Shown: positions 8,376 through 17,363 of the stretch, piece after piece
How positions within the stretch are numbered: the stretch's first letter is position 1
Layout of the letters: each line of letters starts with the position of its first letter
From: an uncultured Granulosicoccus sp.
GTDB taxonomy: Bacteria > Pseudomonadota > Gammaproteobacteria > Granulosicoccales > Granulosicoccaceae
Length of the DNA: 33,365 nt
Assembly (NCBI GenBank): GCA_937991945.1
Contig: CALKLO010000115.1
Location: forward strand, 1-33,365
Direction: 5' to 3'
Program-made: the position numbers and the translations under genes
The notes under the pieces: model-generated
What the model was told of the DNA's origin: nothing
The model's database searches: none
The model's input: only the letters and a program-made list of their open reading frames with translations

Positions 8376-8999
8376 CTAAGGTGCAAGTCCACGGGTCAGT
8401 ATGAGCTTCAAGGTGTTTTGTGCGTCGTTAAACAAGGTGTGTTCGTCATCCATGTCCAGCGCTTTAATCTGGGGGGCGAAGTCGGCATAGTGTTGCGTGT
8501 ACGACCAAATAAGAAACAACAGATGTAAGGGGGCGACGGGGGCGAGCTTTCCATCATCAATCCATTGTTGAATTATTCGGCATTTACCCACCACCAGCGG
8601 TTTTAGCTCGTTCTCCAGAAAGGGCCGAATAATCGGCGCGCCTTGCAGTATCTCATTGGCGAAAAGGCGAGATGCCAACGGTTCTTGCTGAGAAAATCGC
8701 AATTTGAGCAATGCGTAATTCCACAGTTCCTCAATAGGGTCACCTAAAGGGTTGAGTTCGTCCAGAGGATTCAACCAAATACTGAGGGTTTGTTCCAAGA
8801 CAGCGGTATAAATGTCCTGTTTTTTGTTGAAGTAATAGAGCACATTGGCCTTTGACATACCCGATGCTTCAGCGATTTGATCAACAGTTGCTCCTCGGTA
8901 GCCGTTTGCCGAGAAAACGTCCAGAGCAGCGCGTATGATTCGAGCTTCGTTCTGCGCTTGAATTCGAGTTCGTTTTCTCGGAAGCTCTGAATGAGTCAA
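8376..8999 (-). CDS. rutR: TetR-family pyrimidine-utilisation regulator RutR
   Basis: RutR is a TetR-family repressor that responds to uracil or thymine and controls pyrimidine breakdown. The N-terminal helix-turn-helix (IIRAALDVFSANGYRGATVD, then IAEASGMSKANVLYYFNKK) and the C-terminal signature KLAPVAPLHLLFLIWSYTQH followed by YADFAPQ are close to E. coli RutR. The frame stays open to TTG 9059, but that start would place a perfect RutR palindrome (9017-9032) inside the coding region. TTG 8999 leaves the palindrome upstream and gives an N-terminal arm like E. coli RutR, so it is preferred. The start is not certain. The gene is divergent from mmsA and probably autoregulated. Confidence 0.9.
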   Translation of the reverse strand: MTHSELPRKRTRIQAQNEARIIRAALDVFSANGYRGATVDQIAEASGMSKANVLYYFNKKQDIYTAVLEQTLSIWLNPLDELNPLGDPIEELWNYALLKLRFSQQEPLASRLFANEILQGAPIIRPFLENELKPLVVGKCRIIQQWIDDGKLAPVAPLHLLFLIWSYTQHYADFAPQIKALDMDDEHTLFNDAQNTLKLILTRGLAP

Positions 9000-9016
9000 A
9001 TCGTTGTCCGCAATTG

Positions 9017-9032
9017 TTGACCAGATGGTCAA
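9017..9032. promoter_or_regulatory. Perfect RutR operator palindrome
   Basis: TTGACCAGATGGTCAA is an exact match to the RutR consensus TTGACCAnnTGGTCAA. It lies 57 bases before the mmsA ATG and just upstream of the preferred rutR start. Its first six bases could be the -35 of an mmsA promoter; 17 bases on is TAGCGT (9040-9045), which keeps only the TA...T of the -10 consensus. Control of both the mmsA-to-importer unit and rutR itself is likely. Confidence 0.9.
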
Positions 9033-9089
9033 GATACGATAGCGTGCAATTAATAACAAGTCGTACTGAAATTGGGTGACCTTTAAAAA

Positions 9090-10574
9090 ATGATTAACAA
9101 TTTGATTGGCGGAAAACTTGTCGCCTCTACAAGCGGTCGTTCGCAGCCGGTTTACAACCCGGCTACTGGAGAGGCCATTGATGAACTTGGGCTAAGTACT
9201 GCCGAAGAGGTCAATGCAGCCGTTGCTAATGCTGCTGAGGCGTTTCCAGCTTGGTCTGCATTGCCACCATTAAAACGTGCGGCAGTTATGTTCCGTTTCA
9301 ACGAGTTGTTAATCAAAAATGCCGATGCCATTGCCCGGGAGATATCCCGAGAGCACGGAAAAACGCATGATGATGCACTGGGTGAAGTACAGCGAGGTCG
9401 TGAGGTTGTTGAGTTTGTCTGCGGCATTCCTCAGTTACTCAAAGGTGAGTTTTCTCGAAACGTTGGCCCACAAATCGATTCTTGGTCTGATCGACAAGCG
9501 TTAGGCGTTTGTGTGGGTATTACACCGTTTAATTTTCCTGCCATGGTGCCACTTTGGATGTATCCAGTTGCCATTGCCTGCGGTAACACCTTTGTCTTAA
9601 AGCCTTCTGAAAGAGACCCTTCGTCGGTCATGATGATTGCCGATTTACTACACCAAGCCGGCTTGCCTGAAGGTGTGTTGAATGTTGTACACGGTGATAA
9701 GGAAGCGGTGGATGCATTGTTGGATAACCCTCAGGTGCAAGCCGTCAGCTTTGTCGGCTCAACACCTATCGCTGAATATGTTTACAACCGTGGTACGCAA
9801 GCTGGTAAGCGGGTTCAAGCACTCGGTGGCGCCAAGAACCATATGGTTGTAATGCCTGATGCTGATATGGATCAAGCCGTTGATGCACTCATGGGTGCAG
9901 GCTTCGGTTCTGCAGGTGAGCGTTGCATGGCAATTTCTGTCGCAGTGCCTGTCGGTGAAGAGACAGCCGGTCGATTAGTCGAAGCGTTGCGCCCAAGAGT
10001 TGAAGCTCTGCGCATCGGTCCTTCAGATGATCCTGATGCTGAGATGGGGCCCGTTATTACTGCTGATGCTAAGACGCGTATTACCGCTCTAGTTGATTCA
10101 GGTGTTGAAGCGGGTGCTGACTTGGTCGTTGATGGGCGCAATATTACTTTGCAAGGTTACGAAAACGGCTACTTCATGGGCGGCACCTTGTTTGACAAGG
10201 TCACCACTGACATGCGGATCTACCAAGAAGAAATCTTTGGGCCAGTACTCGCTGTCGTTAGAGCCGCGAATTACGATGAGGCTGTCAACATGATAAACGA
10301 TCATGAGTATGGCAACGGTACCGCCATATTCACTAGAGATGGCGATACAGCTCGTTCATTTTCTAACAGTATTCAAGTCGGTATGGTCGGTATCAATGTG
10401 CCTCTTCCTGTGCCCGTTGCTTATCATAGCTTTGGTGGTTGGAAGCGTTCATTGTTTGGTGATCATTCTATCTATGGTCCCGAAGGTGTTCACTTCTATA
10501 CACGCTTAAAGACGATAACGAGTCGTTGGCCAACAGGTATTAAGCAAGGAGCTGTTTTTACGTTCCCGACTTAA
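9090..10574 (+). CDS. mmsA: CoA-acylating (methyl)malonate-semialdehyde dehydrogenase
   Basis: This aldehyde dehydrogenase converts malonic semialdehyde to acetyl-CoA, and methylmalonic semialdehyde to propionyl-CoA, with NAD and CoA. These semialdehydes are the deaminated products of beta-alanine (from uracil) and beta-aminoisobutyrate (from thymine). Visible features are [14 protein letters not shown] (about 144-157, with N148), [15 protein letters not shown] (245-259) and the catalytic cysteine C279 in [11 protein letters not shown]. The general-base glutamate of hydrolytic aldehyde dehydrogenases is replaced in GGAKNH, as is usual for MmsA. Length 494 is normal. It is the first gene after the RutR box and heads the operon, 50 bp before the amidase gene. 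Confidence 0.92.
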   Translation: MINNLIGGKLVASTSGRSQPVYNPATGEAIDELGLSTAEEVNAAVANAAEAFPAWSALPPLKRAAVMFRFNELLIKNADAIAREISREHGKTHDDALGEVQRGREVVEFVCGIPQLLKGEFSRNVGPQIDSWSDRQALGVCVGITPFNFPAMVPLWMYPVAIACGNTFVLKPSERDPSSVMMIADLLHQAGLPEGVLNVVHGDKEAVDALLDNPQVQAVSFVGSTPIAEYVYNRGTQAGKRVQALGGAKNHMVVMPDADMDQAVDALMGAGFGSAGERCMAISVAVPVGEETAGRLVEALRPRVEALRIGPSDDPDAEMGPVITADAKTRITALVDSGVEAGADLVVDGRNITLQGYENGYFMGGTLFDKVTTDMRIYQEEIFGPVLAVVRAANYDEAVNMINDHEYGNGTAIFTRDGDTARSFSNSIQVGMVGINVPLPVPVAYHSFGGWKRSLFGDHSIYGPEGVHFYTRLKTITSRWPTGIKQGAVFTFPT

Positions 10575-10624
10575 TCCAAGTCTGTTATCCAATAAATTTC
10601 CTTGTAACTTAACGAGAGTAGGAC

Positions 10625-11872
10625 ATGGCGATTACCAGCAATATGCGAATCAACAGCGAGCGCCTTTGGGACTCACTGATGGAAATGGCAAAAATTGGAC
10701 CTGGAATCGCTGGAGGAAACAATCGACAAACCTTGACGGATGAAGACGCTGAGGGGCGTCGATTGTTTGAGCGTTGGTGTACCGATGCGGGCATGACTAT
10801 GGGGCTGGATAAGATGGGCACTATGTTTGCTCGTCGTGAGGGCACCGATCCAGATGCACTGCCCGTTTATGTGGGAAGTCATTTAGATACGCAACCGACA
10901 GGTGGCAAGTACGATGGCGTGCTTGGTGTCTTAGGCGGTCTAGAAATCATTCGTCAGTTGAACGATATGAATATCAAGACCAAACACCCCATCGTCGTTG
11001 TGAACTTCACAAACGAGGAGGGCACTCGCTTTGCGCCTGCCATGGTGGCGTCTGGTGTATTCGCAGGCCGTCATACGCTTGATTGGGCTTATGCTCGTGA
11101 AGATGCGGAAGGTAAGACGCTCGGTGATGAGCTTAAGCGTGTTGGATACCTAGGTGACGAAGAAGTTGGCGCTCGGAAAATGCATGCGTTTTTCGAATTG
11201 CACATAGAGCAGGGCCCCATCCTAGAAAATGAAAACAAAGACATTGGTGTTGTTACACACGGCCAAGGTTTGAAATGGCTTGAAGTCACGTTGATTGGTC
11301 GGGAGAGTCACACGGGTTCTACTCCGATGCCTATGCGTGTAAACGCAGGATTAGGTATGGCTCGCATGACAGAGCTAGTGAATGAGATTGCTTTGAGTCA
11401 TGCACCGAACGCTGTAGGTGCAATAGGGCATTGCGATGTATACCCAAATTCTCGAAACATAATTCCGGGCAAAGTGGTTTTTACCGTGGATTTTCGTCAC
11501 CCAGAAAAAGATGTCATCACCGATATGGAAACGCGTTTTCGTCAAGGTGTTAGAGAGATTTCTGAAGGCATTGGGTTACAGCATTCTATTGAAGAAGTCG
11601 GTGGGTTTGATCCGGTTGAATTCGATCATGGTTGCGTCACTGCTGTGCGGGCGGCTGCGGAGCGCTTAGGCTATAGCCATCGAGACTTAGTATCAGGTGC
11701 AGGTCACGATGCCTGCTGGATAAACCGCGTTGCTCCAACCTCTATGGTTATGTGTCCATGCGTTGATGGCTTGTCTCACAACGAGGCAGAAGATATATCA
11801 CCGGATTGGGCCGCTGCTGGGACTAACGTGTTGTTTCATGCTGTCGTTGAAACAGCTGTAATAGTTGACTGA
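10625..11872 (+). CDS. N-carbamoyl-beta-alanine amidohydrolase (beta-ureidopropionase), M20 family
   Basis: This is a zinc-dependent amidase of the M20/HyuC type. It cleaves N-carbamoyl-beta-alanine to beta-alanine, CO2 and ammonia, the third step of reductive pyrimidine catabolism. Metal ligands are seen at H86 (VGSHLDTQPTGG), D97 (KYDGVLG), E131/E132 (TNEEGTRFAPAM), H193 (LHIEQGP) and the histidine in SGAGHDACW or CVDGLSHNEAE near the C-terminus. At 415 residues it has the usual length. The substrate is assigned from the neighbouring dihydropyrimidinase and dehydrogenase genes; homologues acting on allantoate or L-N-carbamoyl amino acids look similar. It is also called pydC, amaB or hyuC. 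Confidence 0.88.
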   Translation: MAITSNMRINSERLWDSLMEMAKIGPGIAGGNNRQTLTDEDAEGRRLFERWCTDAGMTMGLDKMGTMFARREGTDPDALPVYVGSHLDTQPTGGKYDGVLGVLGGLEIIRQLNDMNIKTKHPIVVVNFTNEEGTRFAPAMVASGVFAGRHTLDWAYAREDAEGKTLGDELKRVGYLGDEEVGARKMHAFFELHIEQGPILENENKDIGVVTHGQGLKWLEVTLIGRESHTGSTPMPMRVNAGLGMARMTELVNEIALSHAPNAVGAIGHCDVYPNSRNIIPGKVVFTVDFRHPEKDVITDMETRFRQGVREISEGIGLQHSIEEVGGFDPVEFDHGCVTAVRAAAERLGYSHRDLVSGAGHDACWINRVAPTSMVMCPCVDGLSHNEAEDISPDWAAAGTNVLFHAVVETAVIVD

Positions 11873-11911
11873 GAGTTACACGAATACGTTTTATAAAGAA
11901 TAGGAGAGACC

Positions 11912-13366
11912 ATGAGCAAGGTGATTAAAGGCGGTACAGTCGTTACCGCTGATCGTAGCTACGAGGCCGATGTCAAAATCGAAAACGGCGTTATTGTTGA
12001 GATCGGTCAAAACCTCAGTGGTGATGAAACGCTAGACGCAACGGGGTGTTTCGTTATGCCTGGTGGCATTGATCCACATACGCACCTAGAAATGCCGTTC
12101 ATGGGCACCTATTCAACCGATGACTTTGAATCTGGAACTCGTGCCGCTTTGTCAGGTGGCACGACAATGGTTGTCGATTTCTGTTTACCAGCACCCGGAC
12201 AATCACTGCTCGAAGCCCGCCAGATGTGGGATAACAAGACCTCCAAGGCATCCTGTGATTTCTCGTTTCATATGGCAATCACATGGTGGGACAAACAGGT
12301 ATTTGAAGAGATGTCTGCTGTGGTGGATGGCGGTATCAATACGTTTAAACACTTCATGGCCTACAAAGGCGCCTTGATGGTCAACGATGAGGAAATGTAT
12401 TCGTCGTTCCAACGCTGCTCGGCATTGGGAGCCATGCCTATGGTGCATGCCGAAAACGGAGATGTGGTTGCACAACTGCAACAAAGTTTAATGGCTGAAG
12501 GTAACAGTGGACCGGAAGCGCACGCGTATTCAAGGCCTCCACAGGTAGAAGGCGAGGCGGTGAACCGCGCCATCATGATTGCCGATATGGCTGGTGTGCC
12601 TTTGTATGTTGTGCATGTTTCGTGTGAAGAGGCCCATGAAGCTATTCGACGCTCTAGGCAAAACGGTAAGCGTGTGTTTGGTGAGCCATTAGTGCAGCAC
12701 TTAACATTGGATGAATCTGAATACGCTAACCCAGACTGGGATCATGCCGCCCGTCGAGTGATGTCACCGCCTTTCAGAAGTGCTGTGCATCAAGATTCTT
12801 TGTGGGCAGGGTTGGCTGCTGGCAGCCTACAAGTTGTTGCAACGGATCACTGTGCTTTTTCAACCGATCAAAAGCGTATGGGGCTTGGGGACTTTACAAA
12901 GATTCCCAATGGCACTGGCGGCCTTGAAGATCGACTTCCTGTGCTTTGGTCAAGAGGCGTAAACACAGGTCGTTTGACCATGAACGAATTTGTAGCGGTT
13001 ACGTCCACCAATATTGCCAAAATTCTCAATATGTATCCGAAGAAAGGCGCCATTTTGGAAGGCTCTGATGCAGACATCGTAGTCTGGGATCCTAAGCGTA
13101 CGAAAACCATCTCGGCTGCAACACAGCAATCGGCTATTGACTACAACGTGTTCGAGGGATTTGAGCTTACGGGCTTGCCTCGATATACATTAACGCGTGG
13201 GCAGTTAGTCGTTACAGAAGATGACGTGAATTCCGAAGAAGGGCATGGCCGTTTTGTTCCGCGTGATGCCTACCCTGCAGTCAATCGAGCTTTGTCACAA
13301 TGGAAAGAGTTAACAGCTCCACACCCGGTTATGCGTGATCCTTCAAAAATGCCGGCAGGTGTCTAG
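11912..13366 (+). CDS. hydA: Dihydropyrimidinase (D-hydantoinase type)
   Basis: This cyclic amidohydrolase opens the ring of dihydrouracil and dihydrothymine to give N-carbamoyl-beta-amino acids. The amidohydrolase metal site is complete: H56 and H58 (DPHTHLE), the lysine of FMAYKGALM (K152, expected to be carboxylated), H180 (MVHAENGD), H235 (YVVHVSCEE) and D312 (ATDHCAF). The 484-residue length is typical. ATG 11912 follows TAGGAGAGACC. It is encoded between the amidase and importer genes, with only 4 bp to the ATPase gene. It is also called pydB or hyuA; phenylhydantoinase side activity is common in the family. Confidence 0.94.
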   Translation: MSKVIKGGTVVTADRSYEADVKIENGVIVEIGQNLSGDETLDATGCFVMPGGIDPHTHLEMPFMGTYSTDDFESGTRAALSGGTTMVVDFCLPAPGQSLLEARQMWDNKTSKASCDFSFHMAITWWDKQVFEEMSAVVDGGINTFKHFMAYKGALMVNDEEMYSSFQRCSALGAMPMVHAENGDVVAQLQQSLMAEGNSGPEAHAYSRPPQVEGEAVNRAIMIADMAGVPLYVVHVSCEEAHEAIRRSRQNGKRVFGEPLVQHLTLDESEYANPDWDHAARRVMSPPFRSAVHQDSLWAGLAAGSLQVVATDHCAFSTDQKRMGLGDFTKIPNGTGGLEDRLPVLWSRGVNTGRLTMNEFVAVTSTNIAKILNMYPKKGAILEGSDADIVVWDPKRTKTISAATQQSAIDYNVFEGFELTGLPRYTLTRGQLVVTEDDVNSEEGHGRFVPRDAYPAVNRALSQWKELTAPHPVMRDPSKMPAGV

Positions 13367-13370
13367 TCTA

Positions 13371-14177
13371 GTGAGCGACAAGCAACACCCTAACGACGCC
13401 GTCATCAATATCGATAAATTATCGTTGACGTTTCCAAGCAACGACGGTGACGTCCACGCGTTAAGTGATATTGATCTTTCCATCAACCGGGGTGATTTTG
13501 TCTCATTCATAGGTCCCTCTGGTTGTGGCAAGACAACGCTTCTGCGAGTCATTGCAGATCTAGAGCAGGCAACCGCAGGCAGTATCGATGTAAACGGAAT
13601 GTCGCCGCATGAAGCTCGACTAGCCAGAGCGTATGGTTATGTGTTTCAAGCGGCGTCGTTGTATCCGTGGCGCACAATCGCTAAAAATATTGCACTGCCG
13701 CTAGAAATTATGGGCTTGAAAGGTAAGCTCATTCGCGAACGTGTTCAACGCAATATGGAGCTGGTTGATCTAGCGGGTTTTGAGAAAAAATATCCTTGGC
13801 AACTGTCGGGTGGTATGCAACAGCGAGTCTCTATTGCTAGGGCACTGGCCGTTGAACCAGACCTGTTGCTTATGGACGAACCGTTTGGAGCCTTAGACGA
13901 GATTGTGCGTGACCATCTCAATGAGCAACTGTTAAAGCTTTGGGCACAGACCAATAAGACGATAGTGTTTGTCACGCATTCCATACCGGAAGCGGTTTAC
14001 TTGTCTAATCGAATTGTAGTCATGTCGCCAAGACCAGGGCGAATTTACGACATTATTGACAGTGACTTGCCTCGTGATCGAGAGCTTTCCATACGCGAAA
14101 CACCTGAGTTCCTAGCATTGGCAAATCGTGTTCGAGATGGGCTCAGAGCAGGCCACAGTTATGATGAGGTTGCATGA
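13371..14177 (+). CDS. NitT/TauT-type ABC importer, ATP-binding protein (predicted pyrimidine-compound uptake)
   Basis: This is the ATPase of an ABC importer of the nitrate/sulfonate/HMP type. Walker A is GPSGCGKTTLLR, the signature is QLSGGMQQRVSIARAL, and Walker B is LLLMDEPFGALDE, followed by the switch histidine in VFVTHS. The Q-loop region reads YVFQAASLYPWRT. The start is GTG 13371, 4 bp after hydA stops; an upstream in-frame TTG at 13335 would lie inside hydA and is less likely. At 268 residues the length is normal. Being embedded in the RutR-linked operon suggests transport of a pyrimidine, dihydropyrimidine or hydantoin-like compound; the true substrate is not visible. Confidence 0.88.
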   Translation: MSDKQHPNDAVINIDKLSLTFPSNDGDVHALSDIDLSINRGDFVSFIGPSGCGKTTLLRVIADLEQATAGSIDVNGMSPHEARLARAYGYVFQAASLYPWRTIAKNIALPLEIMGLKGKLIRERVQRNMELVDLAGFEKKYPWQLSGGMQQRVSIARALAVEPDLLLMDEPFGALDEIVRDHLNEQLLKLWAQTNKTIVFVTHSIPEAVYLSNRIVVMSPRPGRIYDIIDSDLPRDRELSIRETPEFLALANRVRDGLRAGHSYDEVA

Positions 14178-14237
14178 CAACCGATACGAATGGTTGGTGT
14201 CCAGTGCTCTTAGTAATCATAGACAGGTGTGGGAAGT

Positions 14238-15128
14238 ATGAATAAGTCCTCCTTTTTCCCTGTCATGTTAGTTGCGTTTGCCATCATTGTTGTTTGGTAC
14301 TCATTTACGGTGGTGATGAATTTACCGTGGGAAAAAAGTGTTGCAGAGCGGTCGGGTACAACGCCGTCCACAATGACAATGATACGAAATACCCTGCAAC
14401 AGGAGCGTCCGGTCTTACCTGCGCCTCATCAAGTGGTAACAGAAGTTATCAACACGACATTTAAGAAAAAAGTCACCTCCAAGCGCAGCCTGGTTTACCA
14501 CGCAGGTATAACGCTGTCCTCTTCCATGTTGGGATTTTTCATGGGTACGGTGCTTGGAATTGTATTGGCGGTAGCTATTGTTTATAACGAGGCCTTGAAC
14601 AAAAGTTTGATGCCTTGGATTATCGCGTCACAAACAATTCCCATATTGGCTATTGCGCCAATGATCATCGTTGTGCTGAATGCCATTGGTGTGCAAGGGT
14701 TATTGCCTAAGGCGTTTATCTCTATGTATTTAAGCTTTTTTCCCGTTGTGGTCGGCATGGTGAAAGGCTTGAATTCTCCCGACAGAAGCTATTTGGATCT
14801 GATGCGTACCTACCATGCATCTGCAGCGCAAACATTTTTCAAACTTCGATTACCGACATCGTTGCCGTATCTATTTACGAGTATGAAAATTGCGGTAGCA
14901 ACGTCATTGGTGGGAGCCATCGTGGCCGAGCTGCCCACTGGTGCGGTAGCAGGGCTGGGCGCGAGGTTGCTTGCAGGGTCGTATTATGGCCAAACGATTC
15001 AAATTTGGTCGGCATTGGTCGTGGCCTCCATAATAGCGGCAACACTCGTCATGCTTGTCGGCATTATTGGTGACTGGGTTAACCGACGTATGGGCTTAGC
15101 ACAAAGCACCCCATCGGGAGCCCACTAA
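14238..15128 (+). CDS. ABC importer permease 1 (NitT/TauT type)
   Basis: This is an inner-membrane permease. One hydrophobic segment lies near residues 5-25, followed by a polar stretch of about 60 residues, then the usual BPD_transp_1 core of about six helices. The cytoplasmic coupling loop is visible as YHASAAQTFFKLRLPTSLPY, the EAA-like motif that contacts the ATPase. ATG 14238 is preferred; a GTG at 14229 in the same frame is possible. The stop codon is directly followed by the ATG of the second permease. About 297 residues is slightly longer than most NitT/TauT permeases because of the N-terminal part. Confidence 0.85.
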   Translation: MNKSSFFPVMLVAFAIIVVWYSFTVVMNLPWEKSVAERSGTTPSTMTMIRNTLQQERPVLPAPHQVVTEVINTTFKKKVTSKRSLVYHAGITLSSSMLGFFMGTVLGIVLAVAIVYNEALNKSLMPWIIASQTIPILAIAPMIIVVLNAIGVQGLLPKAFISMYLSFFPVVVGMVKGLNSPDRSYLDLMRTYHASAAQTFFKLRLPTSLPYLFTSMKIAVATSLVGAIVAELPTGAVAGLGARLLAGSYYGQTIQIWSALVVASIIAATLVMLVGIIGDWVNRRMGLAQSTPSGAH

Positions 15129-16277
15129 ATGGCTAGCGCAAATCCAGAGATTATTCATCGTGCGCTAGAGAAGGGGGCAGTGACTGCTGTCCGATACCGT
15201 TTTATGGAGCGCCTTTTACTTGTTGGTGCAGGTGTATTTGGCTTACTCAGTCTTGTAACGGAAGGCCGCTTGTTGCTTGGCTTGTGTTTAGCGCTACTCA
15301 GTGTGAGTGCGTATAGGAGCATAAAGCATTCGCGATTATTGACAGCTGCGCTTACAGGCTTAGGGTCATTGTTCACAGCCTACGTGCTTCTGAGTTTTGT
15401 TGATGCGGTCGATAACCCTGCGCAAGGGTTTTGGTTTCAAGTCATCGCCTCGTGGCTACTGGCATGGATGTGTGTTGAACAACTGGCAGCCATCAAAACG
15501 TTGTCACGTATATACGCTACTGCACTGAACATACTTATTCCTGTCTTGTTTGGTGTTTGGCTGTTAATTCTATGGGAGTTGCTAACACGGGGTTTTAATG
15601 TCCCACAAGTGTTGTTGCCAGCACCCAGTCTTATCGCTGAACGCTTCGTAGAGTCACCGCATATTTTATGGGCAGACTTTCAGCAAACCTTTCTTAAAGC
15701 CGTTTTGATTGGTTATGCACTGGGCTGTGGGGCCGGATTTATCATTGCCATACTCATAGACCGCTCGCCATTTTTACAGCGAGGCTTGCTGCCTATTGGC
15801 AACTTAGTATCGGCGCTGCCCATTGTTGGTGTCGCACCTATTATGGTCATGTGGTTTGGTTTTGATTGGCCCTCAAAAGCTGCCGTTGTCATTATCATGA
15901 CTTTCTTTCCCATGTTGGTGAATACAGTAGCGGGATTATCTGCGGCTGGAGCTATGCAGCATGATCTGATGAAAACGTATGCGGCTGGGTATTGGCAAAG
16001 TCTTTTTAAGCTTCGCCTGCCTGAGGCCTTGCCGTTCATATTCAACGCATTAAAGATAAACTCTACCTTAGCCATGATTGGCGCCATTGTGGCTGAGTTT
16101 TTTGGTACCCCAACGGTGGGCATGGGTTTTAGAATTTCCACGGAAGTGGGTCGAATGAACGTGGATATGGTTTGGGCTGAAATCGCGGTTGCAGCGGTAG
16201 CAGGCTCATTGTTTTATGGTGCTATTGCACTGACAGAAAGGGTGTTTACCTTTTGGCATCCATCCAACCGGAGTTAA
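15129..16277 (+). CDS. ABC importer permease 2 with extra N-terminal membrane segments
   Basis: This is the second permease of the importer. The C-terminal 240 or so residues form the BPD_transp_1 core, with coupling loop YAAGYWQSLFKLRLPEALPF. The N-terminal 140 residues add about four hydrophobic segments (roughly 28-48, 49-61, 70-90 and 104-117), which ordinary NitT/TauT permeases of about 260 residues lack. The gene starts at the base after the first permease stops, so the two are translationally coupled. It pairs with permease 1 as a heterodimer. Substrate inference as for the ATPase. Confidence 0.85.
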   Translation: MASANPEIIHRALEKGAVTAVRYRFMERLLLVGAGVFGLLSLVTEGRLLLGLCLALLSVSAYRSIKHSRLLTAALTGLGSLFTAYVLLSFVDAVDNPAQGFWFQVIASWLLAWMCVEQLAAIKTLSRIYATALNILIPVLFGVWLLILWELLTRGFNVPQVLLPAPSLIAERFVESPHILWADFQQTFLKAVLIGYALGCGAGFIIAILIDRSPFLQRGLLPIGNLVSALPIVGVAPIMVMWFGFDWPSKAAVVIIMTFFPMLVNTVAGLSAAGAMQHDLMKTYAAGYWQSLFKLRLPEALPFIFNALKINSTLAMIGAIVAEFFGTPTVGMGFRISTEVGRMNVDMVWAEIAVAAVAGSLFYGAIALTERVFTFWHPSNRS

Positions 16278-16307
16278 ATACTCCGAATACTTTTAGGAGA
16301 AAGTTGC

Positions 16308-17312
16308 ATGAAAAATCTGATACGAGGAGCAGGGCTTGCGGTTATCGGCACAGTTCTGGGTAGCGCCTCGCTGAGTGCTGTAGCTGCTGACGATGTCACC
16401 TTGCAATTAAAGTGGGTAACGCAAGGGCAATTCGCTGGCTACTACGTGGCTCAAGACAAAGGTTTCTACGACGATGCTGATCTCAATGTGACTATTAAGC
16501 CAGGCGGGCCTGATATTGCACCTCCCCAAGTTATTGTGGGTGGTGGCGCTGACGTTATCGTTGATTGGATGCCGTCTGCTCTAGCCAGCCGCGAGAAAGG
16601 TGTGCCTTTAGTGAACATCGCCCAGCCCTTTAAACGCTCTGGAATGATGCTCACATGCCGTAAGGAGACTGGTATAACCTCACCTGAAGACTTTAAAGGC
16701 AGAACCTTAGGTGTTTGGTTTTTTGGTAATGAGTATCCATTCTTAAGTTGGATGTCATCACTGGGTATATCAACCGAAGGTGGCGAAGACGGTGTCACGG
16801 TACTAAAGCAAGGTTTCAACGTCGATCCGTTGTTGCAAAAGCAAGCCGACTGCATATCTACAATGACTTATAACGAGTACTGGCAGGTTATTGATGCCGG
16901 CATACCTGAAGACCAACTGGTTGTCTTCAAATATGAAGACCAAGGCGTCTCCACGATGGAAGATGGTTTGTATGTGCTAGAGAAAAACCTAGGTGATGAT
17001 GCCTTCGTTGATAAAATGGCGCGTTTCGTTGCTGCCAGTATGAAAGGCTGGGAATATGCTCGGGCTAACCCTGATGAAGCTGCAGACATCGTGCTAGAAA
17101 ACGATGCTAGTGGTGCACAAACCGAAAAGCACCAACGTCGCATGGTTCGTGAAATCAACAAGCTGACAGAAGGCAGTGATGGGTCTTTGAATGTGGCTGA
17201 CTATGAGCGAACCGTACAAACGTTGCTTACGGGTGGATCTGATCCTGTTATCAGCAAAGAGCCTGAAGGTGCCTGGTCCTCGGTTGTGATTGAAAAAGCA
17301 CTAGCCATGTAA
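16308..17312 (+). CDS. NMT1/THI5-like ABC substrate-binding protein (predicted pyrimidine-compound binder)
   Basis: This is a secreted binding protein with a clear signal peptide (hydrophobic stretch then SAVAAD, cut about residue 27). The mature start, VTLQLKWVTQGQFAGYYVAQ, is the hallmark of the NMT1/THI5-like family that includes ThiY (formylaminopyrimidine binding). Other family blocks are PQVIVGGGADVIVDWMPSA, SPEDFKGRTLGVWFFGNEYP and MTYNEYWQV. Length is 334. ATG 16308 follows TTTAGGAGAAAG. It is the last gene of the RutR-linked unit and is followed after 7 bases by a hairpin. A pyrimidine-type ligand is a reasonable inference from family and context, not proven. Confidence 0.86.
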   Translation: MKNLIRGAGLAVIGTVLGSASLSAVAADDVTLQLKWVTQGQFAGYYVAQDKGFYDDADLNVTIKPGGPDIAPPQVIVGGGADVIVDWMPSALASREKGVPLVNIAQPFKRSGMMLTCRKETGITSPEDFKGRTLGVWFFGNEYPFLSWMSSLGISTEGGEDGVTVLKQGFNVDPLLQKQADCISTMTYNEYWQVIDAGIPEDQLVVFKYEDQGVSTMEDGLYVLEKNLGDDAFVDKMARFVAASMKGWEYARANPDEAADIVLENDASGAQTEKHQRRMVREINKLTEGSDGSLNVADYERTVQTLLTGGSDPVISKEPEGAWSSVVIEKALAM

Positions 17313-17319
17313 TGCCATT

Positions 17320-17338
17320 GGGCGTACATTGTGCGCCC
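17320..17338 (+). terminator. Hairpin closing the pyrimidine importer operon
   Basis: GGGCGTAC (17320-17327) pairs with GTGCGCCC (17331-17338) around loop ATT, with one T-G wobble. It starts 7 bases after the binding-protein stop and is followed by TCTGTTTAAATC, a weak T-rich tail. The stem contains a GTG that opens the MFS frame, an argument for the later MFS start at 17364. Confidence 0.6.
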
Positions 17339-17363
17339 TCTGTTTAAATCTGATAGTACTCAA

